From: Chelydra serpentina
Lineage: Eukaryota; Chordata; Testudines; Chelydridae
Assembly (NCBI GenBank): GCA_037349315.1
Contig: JBAIAC010000057.1
Coordinates: 8,339,501-8,403,500, forward strand
Direction of reading: 5' to 3'
DNA: 64,000 nt
Each line of letters starts with the position of its first letter. The stretch's first letter is position 1. Of the stretch, positions 45,401 through 57,400 are shown piece by piece. The translations under genes were made by a program, and so were the position numbers. The notes beneath the pieces are model-generated. The model did no database searches, had not been told where the DNA came from, and saw only the letters and a program-made list of their open reading frames with translations.

Positions 45401-48400
45401 GGTGGCAGACTGGAGCTTGGTGATGCAACTCTTGGAGTACATGATGGCATTAAAGCCCCAGCTCCTGGAGTCATGTGATTATTTGAGACTCTGCTTACTC
45501 TTCCTAGTGGGCATTTCTAGACCTTGCATTAGCAGAGAAGAGCTTGAAAATGGGACCAAGGTGTGCCCTAGAGCCTCGAACCAGAAATCAATGAAACTTT
45601 GTATTTTTAAAATCATGATTTTGGGGGATGGGTGGCAGCCTGACTAGGATTTTTGAATGACTGGGGTTGGCAGTGCTGGGGAATACTGAAGGCCACTTCT
45701 GGGACAGCGTCTGCCAGCTTGAGCAGTGTCTCCTGAGCTGAGGCTGCTCTTGTAGCTATACTACTTCCTTAAATCTGACATGCCTCGTCAGCCCTCGTGA
45801 GCCAGGGAACCGCTCAGTCGAACTAAACGCTGCAGAGGCCGTAAGCAAGCCCTGATGTCAGTTGTCCATAGGACAGCAAGGTGGAGTTACACACTAGTAT
45901 CTGAGTGCAAATCCCAGTGCATTAGGTGGAGGATATCCAAGTTTTCACTTCCTTTTTAATAAGGTGCACTCTGGAATGGGCTTGATCCTGTTGTTGTTGT
46001 TTTTCAGGCAACGTATCCACTGACTCTCCTCAGTAACTTGAGGATCGGGCTTTTAATAAACTATTCCTTTATGGGACTACTTAAGGCAGCTTGAACAGAA
46101 GATAAATGCTTACTACAGGTGTGGCGTCATTACTGCCCCAGAGGATAGCTCTGTTTAAACAAAACTTAGGGGATCAATCTAACCCCATTGCATGTCACCC
46201 TTCTCTTGCTGGTTAATGTGTAATCTGAGAGCTCTAGTATCTCCTTGCATATCGGACTAAAAACTAAACCTCTGCTGAACTTGGCAAATTCTGCAGGAGC
46301 CCAGATGATCTCTGCCAAGACTACACCCATGTTGGTCACGTAGCCTTTAGACACTGTAATCAGTACAGCAAATTCCCCCTGACCACAGGGATTGTGGGCA
46401 CAGTATCAGAGCATGTTTTGGGGGTGCATGCGCAGTGCCAGTATAGATCAGTGCTTCGGCAAAGGTACCCTTTTAAAAAGGGCTTATTGTACCTAGTAGT
46501 AACTTCAGTCTCTGATAGTAACAAAGTCCCATTAATTTGTCTATTAAACAACACGCGTCTAGAGTGAGTAATCGGCCTCCGTGATCTAGCTTTGGATGTA
46601 ACCATGCTAAAGACCCGTAAATCTATTTCCTTTTCCGTTCCAAAGGCTAAAGCACGGGGCAAGAAACTGCAGAAAGTTACACTGAAGGTATCTCCCAGAG
46701 GGATCATCCTAAATGACAGCGGAACTAACGAATTGATAGAAAACGTCTCGATATACAGGTATGTTACTGGAGACGCTTCAGCGTGTAAAGGTGTGGAGCC
46801 CAAACCTGTTCCTGTTCGAACTGATGAGAGGATTAGCCCTGGCTGCACAGCCCATAGTCTGCGAGGGTAGGGAGAGAAAATGCATCCGGCTCCAATCTTC
46901 ACCTGTGCTGGAGGCTGAGCATGTCTTTACGAATCTGTTCTTAAAAGCAAAGCTCGAAAGCCGAGGCTACGTGGGACGAGGGGAATGAGTGAACACCAGC
47001 CACCATGAGAATCCAAAGGGAAACCACCTGTCTTGGCTCTGTTGATTGCACTAAAAGGGGGAATGATAAGGCAATACAAAGCACGCGGTTCATTTAGATT
47101 GGTGATCCCGACTCTAGAATGTGCCCCCTCCGCTGGGCGTCTGATAGCATTGTGGAATCCGACGCACGCGAGAACCGCAGGACCTAGAGCATCTGAGGCT
47201 GGGAAATGGTAACGGGGGCACCTCCTGGAGAGGAGGGTTGGAAAGTTTGAGACGTCCTCTAGTTCTGTCCTGCATGAAGCGATCGCTTCAGTGTCGTGCG
47301 GCGAGGCTGCGTGCGAGCTCTAACAAATGGCAGCGGTCAAATGTTCGCATCAGACTTCTGCTTGGTCTCCTGTGTGGAAAAGGGGGACTGTCTGCCCGGT
47401 AATGGAGGGTGGTGACTTACACGGCACATTCTCCTTGACTCGGTCTCCTCTCCAGGCTCTCTAAGGCTCTGTCTGACCCTCTGTTAACACTTCCTCTCCC
47501 TCCGTTTGAGCCCTAATCCCAGTAACAACTCATCCCCTTGCCGTTGCATTGACTGTGTCGTGCCCAGAGATCCCAGGTGGGATTGGCGGCTTATTGTGGT
47601 AGGCAGGGAAACACACGCGATCCCTGCCCTGGTGGACTTTCAGCCTCCCTGACAAGAGGCCAGGCGCTGAATGGAGGCTGAACTCTCCTCTTTACCCTAG
47701 AGATCCAAGCAGGGGCTGAGACACACCGAGGTGGGCAGGCTGCTGTGGTGTGGCTAGAGGGTTTTGGCTTCCAACGTTAACCGCTCAGCTTCTCCCGGGA
47801 GCCAGAACTCGCTCTGAAGCGGGCAAAAGGCAGACTGAATTCAAGGCAGCTTAATAGACCTCAGACTTTAGGTGTTGAAAGTGGTTCCGAAGTTAAAACC
47901 ACTGGTCCGGCTGCAGCAAGAGGCACCTGCGGATGAGCAGGGAATGGCAGGATATTTCCCGGGTGCATGGTTAAATTCAGCCCCTTTAAAGCTTCATCTA
48001 GGGATGCTGGTGTACTTCGCCAGTTGGATCTTCCCGCTTCAAAGGGGGTCAACTCCAACTCTTCCCCTCTCCCACTCTTGCCATGGCTTAGATTCAGGGC
48101 ATGAACCAATCTGTAATGCTGAAGACCAGGATGAGGAATTGTCATGAAGCTGTACAGCCTGTCGTGCAGGAGATCAGACGAGATCACAATGGTCTCTTCT
48201 GTCTTTATAATCTAATGTGGCAGGTGGGTGGGGGGCAGATTATCCCATACCTGCCTACTGTGGGGTTCTTGCACCTTCCTCCGAGCATCTGGTGTGGCCA
48301 CAGTCAGACTGGGTACTAGAGTAGATGGATCCAGGTATGATCCAGTCTGGTGACTCCTGTGTTCCATGCCTCCTTCCATCCTCCCCTGTCTTGGAGTATA

Positions 48401-51400
48401 GTTGTACTTCTCCCCCATACTGAAATACAGGGTAGTGGCATTTTGCATTGCCTAGTGGTCAGTTCATAGGAGGCCTTTGGATCACTGAGGGTCTGGACAA
48501 AACCATTGACCTTCCTTGCTCTACACAGTCAACTGTATAAACGTGCTCATGTTAAAAGCATGAGAGTGGAGTTCCTTCTGCAATCTTTCCATAGCCCGCC
48601 CCCCAATACAATTAAAAGTTAACAGCTGCAGACCTGGCGTTCAATTCTGCTCTCAATCACTCCAGATTAATCCTGGTCTACTGAAATCAGTGGAACTATG
48701 CTGCGGGGGAGGATAAGAGGTGGGGAAACAAGTGAATAGTTAGCTGCTGCCTTGAATTCAGCTTGGACACTTGATCAGGGACCGGTGAAGCTGTCCCTTC
48801 CGGTCCATGTTTATACAAAGGTACTCTGAGTTGACTGAAGTCTGTGTGTTTTAAGGCTGCTGACAATGTCCGAGGCAGTTCTGTAAAACAATTGGTAGAA
48901 GGAATAACTTTCCCTGAAGGGGGGCAGGTTAATGTGCATGAATTTAATTTCCTCTTGCCAAGCTTTCTTTTATTGCCCAAAGTAATTTCTCCCACCACGT
49001 GCCAGGTCATGCTTGAACCGACAGCTGTGGTCTCTGGAGCCACTCCCCCCTCAAACCTGTAACTTTTCTTAGGCAAACTCAGACTTCACTAGCAGAAACT
49101 GTGATCTCTTCACGACTCTCCTCAGGCAGGCATCCTACCTGACTCTCTGCAGTTTAAAACGCAGCCCCCTGTGAGGCTGTAGGTGGTTTTCAGACTCGCC
49201 CCTTGGTGTATGGTGCGTTGCCTTCCAGTTACAAAACCGATTAACTTCAGAGGCTGGTGTGAACGCCCCTGCCTTTGAAAACAAATGCTGGTTGTACATG
49301 GAGGTGAACAGTGGGGGTTGCTATGAAGCAGGGGGTGGGTGAGTGGGTGGATGTGTGACACACGCACCCATGAGGTCTTGTTGCAGTTTTCAGAAAGGCC
49401 AACCTTGCTGCTTTGAAAGCAAATGACGAGGGGAATAAACCCGAAGTGCCTTGTACAAAGCATGAGGCTGCTTGGCAAGGCAAAATGTAGGCCAATGAGC
49501 AAAAGTAACGTGATGCACGAAAAGAAATGAAAGTGCAAATAAATCTTGGCTGTGGCTTTTTAAGTCTGTCTGGGAAATGAACTGCACTTACCCCTTCCTA
49601 GAGGAGAGTCATGCAAGCAAGGGCTGAATGGAGAATCTGAAGCCGTGAGAAGATTAACCATGGAGGATTCCTCTAATCCTCTTCAGGGTTTCCTTAGATT
49701 CTATCTTGTGGGGAGGTCACATCCTCAGTAGCCTGCTAGATTCAATTACTGCCAGTTGTATGCGCACCTTGCATTGCACGTCAGGGACTCCACTGCCATG
49801 TGACGCTCACTGACGCAAGATGGGAGCAGCTGATCCCTGTGTGAATATCGGCGCACAGGGGCGGGGTAGTGGTGGGAAGGAAACGCTCTGAATTCTGAGC
49901 ATCCTGCCCCCACACGCCACAAAGGCGCGTTTATAGTCTGCTCCCCTTGCTAGCCAAAGCCTCGTTCAGAAATGCAAAGCGCTGGCTGCCTGGCTCGGGA
50001 AAGCAGCCCATCCGAGGGGATGTCCCTCAAACCGCAGGCTGTGAATCCCCATGGCCCACTGAGTTCAAGGATGCCTGCGGCTGCCAGAGCCGATCTCCTG
50101 GAGTTTGAGGCTCATCCTTTCGGACACTTTCCTGGTCCCCGACGTCGGCTTCTCTCTCTGACTGACGTGCACACAGGGGAGCTTCCAGAGTCATTTGTGA
50201 TGCTGGAATAACTCGGGCGCTCTCCTTGCTGGAGGAGACTCTCCGTGAGATGGTCCTGGCGGCAACGTGTCTCTTGCCCAGCTCAAAAACTAGCCACTCG
50301 GGCAGAGCGTTTCCTTCCCTTGCGCAAAGGTAAAGGCTCCTGTTCAGAGGCTGTAACCCCACCAAAGGCATCATTCGGGGTGTGGCTCTGCCCCCCCGTC
50401 AGTCCCGCTTTGCTGTGGTTCTGAAGCCTAAAATGGGGCTTGTCTTTGTTCAGGCCGAGTTCCCCCGGTCTCCCGCTGGGGGCTCTCAGAACGTGGTGGT
50501 ATTCACGGCCCCTCTGTGTCTGCCATGCTGAGTCTGCCGTTCAGCCAGCTCGGTCCGAGTCCAGCGTGCGCGCCGCCCTCCTCCCCACCCTGTGCTTAAC
50601 TGTCCCTCGCTCTGACTTTCAGGATCTCTTACTGCACCGCAGACAAGAGCCACGACAAAGTGTTTGCCTACATTGCCCAGAGCCAGCACAGCGAGAACCT
50701 GGAGTGTCACGCCTTCCTCTGCCCCAAACGGAAACTGGTCAGTAGAACGGAGGGCGCGGGGCCGTGCGGCTGGCACCAGAGCGGTGGGCAGGGTTCGGTG
50801 CTTCATAAGCTCCTCGGGGCAGGGACCTGGCTTGCTGATCTTGGGGCCTGATCCAGCAAACTGCTCTGCCTGCAGGCATTGGCGTTCCTGTGCTTGCCGA
50901 CGTGGCTCGGGGCTGTCTCTGGAGGCACGGTACAGCCCGAGCATGTCGTAGGACATAGTGAGGCTAAATCAACCTGCGTCCGTGCTGATGGGAGGGGCAG
51001 ATGTTATTTGTTATGTCACTTTTGTGCTGATGTTGGGGGGAACTTTTAAATTCCTTGGTGCATTAGACTTTGAGGGGCTGAGAACCAGCAACATCGCCTG
51101 TTTCTTATGGGAGCGCCGGGATCTCTGCTAGTGTAACCTCTAGGCTGCATTGCCCCCCGGGAGGCGAGGACCCATTCTCACAAGTGAGAGTCCCCTATTA
51201 AAGAGGCAAAAGGCAGAGTTAAAAATGACACTGAGTTGAGCCTGGACACTTACTTGGAAGGCCCTGATCCCATAACTACTTCTGGGTGTGCTTAGAGTTC
51301 AGCATGTTTAGCCTCACTGAAGTCAATGGGACTTAGTCACATGCTTAAAGGGAAGCAGAATTGAAGCTTCTAATCAGGCCGGGTGGGAAGGGGGCAATTT

Positions 51401-54400
51401 ATCTTAAAGGGGCAGGGGAGAAGAGTAGCATTTGCTAAACTGTCTCTAACCCCTCCTTCCTGCCGAAATTCTCCTGGCGCTTCCTTGCTGAATGAAATGC
51501 CAGGCAGCATCACTTCTGCATCGTCACTAAGTCCCCATGGCTGCAGTAAGACCGTAGGCGTGTTTGGTGCTACCGTTGCAGCCAGAATACTGGATTCTCC
51601 CATGGGTGGGAAAGAATTTTGAAAAAGGAGAGTGGCCAGGCCATCACAAGGCGTGTGTTTGGGGGGGGGGCCCTGCTCCTGCTTCACCGCAACGTTCCCC
51701 CCTGCTTTGTGGCTCGCTGTTTGAGCGCTCTCGCTATCAAAGCCCGTGATACGTTTAACTGACGCACCGCGTGAAACACGAGATCGTAACGCTTACTAAG
51801 GAGAAGAGCCAGAGCTGGGAAAAGGCCAGTGCTTTTGTTCTGAGCGGAGCGGTTGGGGTCTCTTTTCCCCCCCCACCCCGTTGGCTCGATGTATCGCATA
51901 AGGGGAGAGCTCTTCAGAGCTGAGATGGCGTGGGCTAAGGCCCAGCACTTAAGAGTTGGCAAGGGAAAGAAATGGGTCACTGGGCATAAGCTGTGAGTGG
52001 GTGTAGAGAGTGATTAGATCACCTCCACTCGCACAATGGGGAGGCAGGGATTGATGGGCCAGAGGGACCTTGCGGTGGAGATGTGGATGAGTCGGGGGGG
52101 GGGCTGGGCTTAGAGTGTGTGTGTCTAGAAAATGGGGGTGTCCTCCGCCTGCTCTAGTAGGATGTGGGGGACTGGACCTATGCATGCCCCTTCCCCAGAC
52201 AGCTACAGAAGCCCCTTTCTGTGGGAGAACCGATGCAGTTGTGGTTTGCAGGGGCCAGAAGCCTGCAGGGCTGGGGGTTCTCATCCCCTGCACACTGGAT
52301 CTCAGCTTCCCGGGGAGCGGGGGGGGGGCACCGTTCCTCCTGCATTGATGTGATCCAGGCAGGGAGCTGTAGCTCTGAACTGCACACTGCCTGCTTCATG
52401 CCCTTATTTCTGCCGTTCCCATCTTTTCCCCCAAATCGGGAGCATAGTCAGAACAGAGGTGGCAGCGACAACTGTTCTCGCGTCATGGGGGAGTCGGGGT
52501 AGGTCTCTTCATCCCACCTACCGGGGCATTGCCCCTGCAGCAAGCCCCTTTCAGTCAGGCTGGGGCAGAGAAGAGACACACTTTGCCCCTAGCAATGTGG
52601 CCCAGACCTCTGCTCCAAACACCCCCTGCTGCTCCAGGCATGAATGGCAGTGTTAATATTCTGTCCCTTTTCCCACACCTCGTGGGGGGGTGGGGTGGGG
52701 GGGAGAGCAGGGAGAATAATAGAAGCCGCAGGTTCTCCCCTGGCTGCAAAGCGCAGCCTCATCTTTGCGCTGCCAAGATAAGACTCTCTTCGCACTGGAG
52801 AGATTTAAATTTTAATTTGCAGAAAGAATTATCTCTCTGGTGCATCAGCTCAATGCATCTTCCTCAAAATAAAAAGTTCTCCCAGGCCTTTTGTGGTAGA
52901 AAGTAGAATCTTTGTCCACACACAAAATGCGTGAACGCCATGCTGATAAAAGGTAAACTGATACTGCGCTACCAGAGCCTGGCATGAGACTCGAACACGG
53001 GATTTGGTATGTATAGCTACCAGTCTCTGGCATATAATTAGTCCATATTTTTAGTTCATGGGCAATTCTCAACGGTAGCTGGGTCTATTAAACTTGATTC
53101 AGATGTGACAGCTTAAATTGTAAACAGCTGTGGGGAGTTTCATACTTAATTACCATATTTAAGTTTTTGCCATAAAGCATTCACACTTCCATCAAAGATG
53201 TAAATAGCTCAGACATTCAAATGAGATCCTCTGCTTTGAGGTTTAATTGGCAGAGATGGGTTTTGTGTGTTTTTATTTTTCCCTTTTTAAAAAGCCCATG
53301 GCTCTTGGAACTTATTTCTCAATTAAACTTTTTTTCCCGCTTTCCCCAAAGCCTAGAGGAGGAGGGGCGGGGGGGGGAGTTCCGTGTCTTGGAAGCTGGA
53401 TTTATTTTGCATGCAACTCTAAATGCAAACTTATAAACCAGCAGCCATCTGAAAAATGCCTGCTTCAGCCTTGTGATGTGCTACTGCATGTAAAATCTTC
53501 CATGAACTTGTTCTTTAATGACCCCGGAGTCCGACGTCACTCCTTGCCACGCTAGTAAGCCTTGCTGTAGCTCCAAGGGCTCGTCTGATCAGGGTTTTTT
53601 GGTACAGTTCTGTCTAGAAACAGCTGAATAGATGTGGATGCAGTTACAGCAGTGTAGCTCATTTCTGTAAACTTGGGAGAAATCAGCTACAATGAGATTC
53701 TTGGACTATAGAAGTGAGTCCATGCGAGGATAGTTACTACACTGGTTTAAAAACCTGCTTTAATTACAGTGGTACAAAAAATGTGTGGACTAGAGGGCCA
53801 AACTTGCTGCTGGTGCAAGTGGGTGTAACAGTCCCCTCTAGATAGGAGAGGCTCCCATTGACTTCACTAAACTACCCTTTGTGCCTTTGAAAGCTTCCCT
53901 GTATCTCTGAGTCTAGGCTAATTAACATTCAGCCCTTACTCTGTCATTAAGAGCTGAAACTGATTGTGGGGGACACCAGCTTTCATTCCCCCACTATCTA
54001 GCGCTTTTTCTTACAGCATCCTGTTACTCGAGATGGTTCTCGGTTCAGAACCAACTTGAACGGGGAGGAGGGGAAGGAATTGGTGATGGGCTATAGCTCT
54101 CTAACCTGCCATTGTCAATCCAGCCCTACATCTGTAGTGAAAGTCATTACTGGCCATTCAGCATCTTCACTGAAACCAGTGGGTGGCACTCGGTCCGGCC
54201 GCAAACACCTGCCATCGCTGGCACCTTTCTTGGCAGTCAGGTGGCCCCTGAAAATTGAGGAGGGGTGTCCCATGCTTAGGGCACTCGTCCAGGATTTGAA
54301 AGAACCAAGTTTGATTCTTTGCTCTGCCACAGGCTTCCTGCATAACCTTGTGCAAGTCACTTAGCCACTCTGTACCTCAGTTTCCCCCATCTGTACAATG

Positions 54401-57400
54401 GGGATGATAGCATGGCCCTGCCTCGCAGGGATGTGGTGAGGCGCTCAGATACTACAGTGACGGGGCATGCAAGTATCTTGGAGGATTAATAGCAGTCATC
54501 CCACCTGGTTGAGATTGAGGCACAGGGGAGGGGCCAATATGCAAGGCGCTCTGTGTGCATTGAGGCTAGCGGGGTCTTTAGCCTCCGGCGCTGTCAGCGT
54601 GACACCTTCCCTTCTCTCTGAAAATAATTGTTTTCTTAGGTGTAACATGCCTGCAGCCAACTCTGTGCAGCTGCGTCCTATGGAGAGCAGAGAATCCTTG
54701 CTGCTATCAATATTTGATTACTCTTTCTAAAGGCGTGTAGGAGTCCTGGCACCGGAGTACTAGTACGCTCCGGGTTCACGTCTCTCAGCAGAACCGCCAA
54801 ATGATTGAAATCTGCCTACTAATGCCCTGTATAACTGTCTTTCAGGCCCAGGCAGTTACCCTAACTGTAGCTCAAGCGTTCAAAGTCGCGTTTGAGTTCT
54901 GGCAGGCCTCTAAGGAAGGTGAGTGTGTCTCTCTCTCCGTGTCTTGCCATGTATCCAAGGAAATAATTTGGGTTTATTATCCTTTCAAGTGATCTTTTAA
55001 AGCATGCACTGAACAAAGTGGGGGGGCGTCGAGGCGCGTTCTGGCTGCGCTGCTAACATAACTGCGGGTTTCTTGTGACTGACGGCAGGGTCTAGAGTCT
55101 GCAATCAGCGGCTGACACGTCGTACTGAGTCCTGCTAGTTGTAAATTTGTCTCTGCCTGTTGCTTTCACCGTAGGTGGGCACATGAAATACAGAGAGTGC
55201 CTAACAAGCTGTAAAGTAACTAGCTGTTCTTTCCAAGTCCGCCTGACACCTGTGTCCCTTTCACCCTGTGCCAGTGTGCAAGAGAGGATTTTATATTAAG
55301 GGGCAGGTGCTGTTCTTCTCCACCCCACCCAATAGGTGCTGAGCACCGTAGCTCCCACTGTAAGAAAGCTGAGGTGCTCAGACATGTGAAAAACAAACCT
55401 ACGGGGGCAGAATCCGTGCTGTGCCGCTGAGAAAGGGCACCTGGGATGACTGTGGGTGTGTGCCACCTGGGTTCAGGCAGCTGTAGGGGCTGGTACATCC
55501 CTTGGCATGTAAGTTAAAGTATGACTTCCCCCCCACCCCTGCAAAAAAATCTATAGCTGTAAGCCCTACACTGCTCCAGGGCTGTTCAGGGCCACCTGTG
55601 TCAGCCCTATGCATCTCCTGCACTGGGGAAATACCCTCACTCACACGTCCCTTGCACTGGCATCTCCTATACCACCCTTATATGCCACCGGAGAGGCATG
55701 TAGGGCCTGGAGAAGAGGGAGGAACAGGCCCCAAGTGTCTTGGGTGGTGCTGGGTCTTCTGGAGAGCGAATGGAACATAAGTGTCTCCTGAGGATGTGAT
55801 TCAGAAAACATTTGCCCCGAGTACACGAAGCCCTTGGTACAGGGGGGTGGGTCACAAAAGTTGGCTGGAAATGGCCATCCCAGCCTGGCGAAGAGAAATT
55901 GTGCCCTGATTTGTGACCAAAAAGTCAAATGCAAAACTTCTCGCAGGGCAGGAATTTCCAGAAAAACTGCGTTTTGGGAGAACCAGCGTGGAATCTCAAG
56001 GCTCCCTGCCTGGAAGGCTTTTGCCAATTTGCTTTTTTCTGCTTGCAGGTGTAAATCCCCTCCCCCTGGAAAATCAAACTTTTTGTGGCAAAACTTCAGT
56101 GTTGGCAAAACAAATACTTTGACAGAAAATGCCCTGGTGGGAAAGCTCCCAACCAGCTCTTATGATCACTACGTATCCCATTTCCGTTAGTGAAATGCCC
56201 ATCAGGAAAGCCAGTGCCTACAGCCAATGAGGGAATCTTTCTTGTTGCAGAGAAAGAAAAGCGGGAAAAGTCCATCTCTGAGGGAGAATGTGCAAGTGGC
56301 CCGAACTCAGAGGATCCTGCCTGGCTTAAAGCATGTAAGTGAGGAACAAAAGAACTCCCATTAGCTTTCAGGGATCTAAAGGGCCTCTGAGCAGTGACTG
56401 GGGTTTTTTTTCATCTGGATTTGACTGAGTCTCCCAGCAGAAATGTGGAGACTAATGCAAAGCTCACAACTCTTGTATCAGTGGTGTAGATTTGTTATTG
56501 GCCAAACACCTGTGAAGAGAGCCGTTCTCAGTCATGGCTTCTACTGCAGCCTCTTCTCTAAATGCCCTCTGCTGAAGCTGAGGGATCCAGGCATGCAGGG
56601 TTGCTTACTGGCTGGCAGACAGTCCACCTAAAACAAGGTGTCAAACCAAGAAACGTCAGGCCTGACCAGGCAGTTAGGATTGTAAAAGCTGCACCAATCC
56701 TCTCTCTGCATCTGTCCTCAGGGAGAATATCAATATAATGCTAGGGTGTCCCCCCTCCATCTTCCACCCTGGAAGTGACACACAATTGCTTCATCTGATG
56801 GCTGTGGAAAATGGTAAATGCTACTGCATTCTGGGCACATACAGTTTAAAGTGAGCCCAAGAACTACATCTGGCTTCCCTGAATGTGGGAGCAATGAACA
56901 GGAAACGAAGAAGTAGCTGAGATACTGAAGAGAAGGAGGGTGCGCGTCGCCTGTGTACAAGACACAAAATGGAAGGGGTCCAAATCTATGGAGGTTGACC
57001 AATGCTACAAGTTGATTTGTGGCTCAGTAGCATGGATCAGTAGTAAAAAAGAATAGAGTAAGAATAATCCTAGCAGAACATTACAGGCTATGATAGGTTT
57101 CAGTGTAGTAGCCGTGTTAGTCTGTGTCAGCAAAAAGAAAACAAGAAAAATACCTGTGGCACCTTAGAGACTAACAAATGTATTTCAGCATAAGCTTTCG
57201 TGGGTTAAGAACCCACTTCATCAGATGCATGGAATGGAACATACAGTAAGCAGATATTTATACATTCAGAGAAACATGAAAAGGATAGTGAACATCCAAA
57301 GGAAGAGTGAGCGGCTGACAGTGGCAGAGAGTAGAGACCAAAACTTTAATGTGTTCTGTGAGTACGTGCCATAGGCTAGCATAATGACAGAGGAGGAGGA

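Larger units (their letters stand above)
42731..46645 (+). other. LDLRAP1 intron 2 (3.9 kb)
   Basis: It begins gtgagt and ends ccaaag. It holds an inverted hAT MITE (42995..43333), an uninterrupted copy of the repeat split at 17936 (about 43705..43815), and a dispersed repeat at about 45435..45690. The long open frames at 45099..45647 and 46360..46902 (minus strand, over exon 3) have no recognisable content. Confidence 0.8.

Noticed and set aside
45099..45647. A 182-codon open frame in intron 2
   Set aside because: Its 3' part lies in a dispersed repeat that also occurs inverted at 16025..16290, and the rest has no family resemblance.
46360..46902. A 180-codon open frame on the minus strand
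   Set aside because: It is antisense to LDLRAP1 exon 3 and follows from the codon bias of the real exon.
57188..57224. Claiming an active self-cleaving hammerhead
   Set aside because: The core matches but no stem I is visible and the base at the cleavage position is G; only a resemblance is reported.
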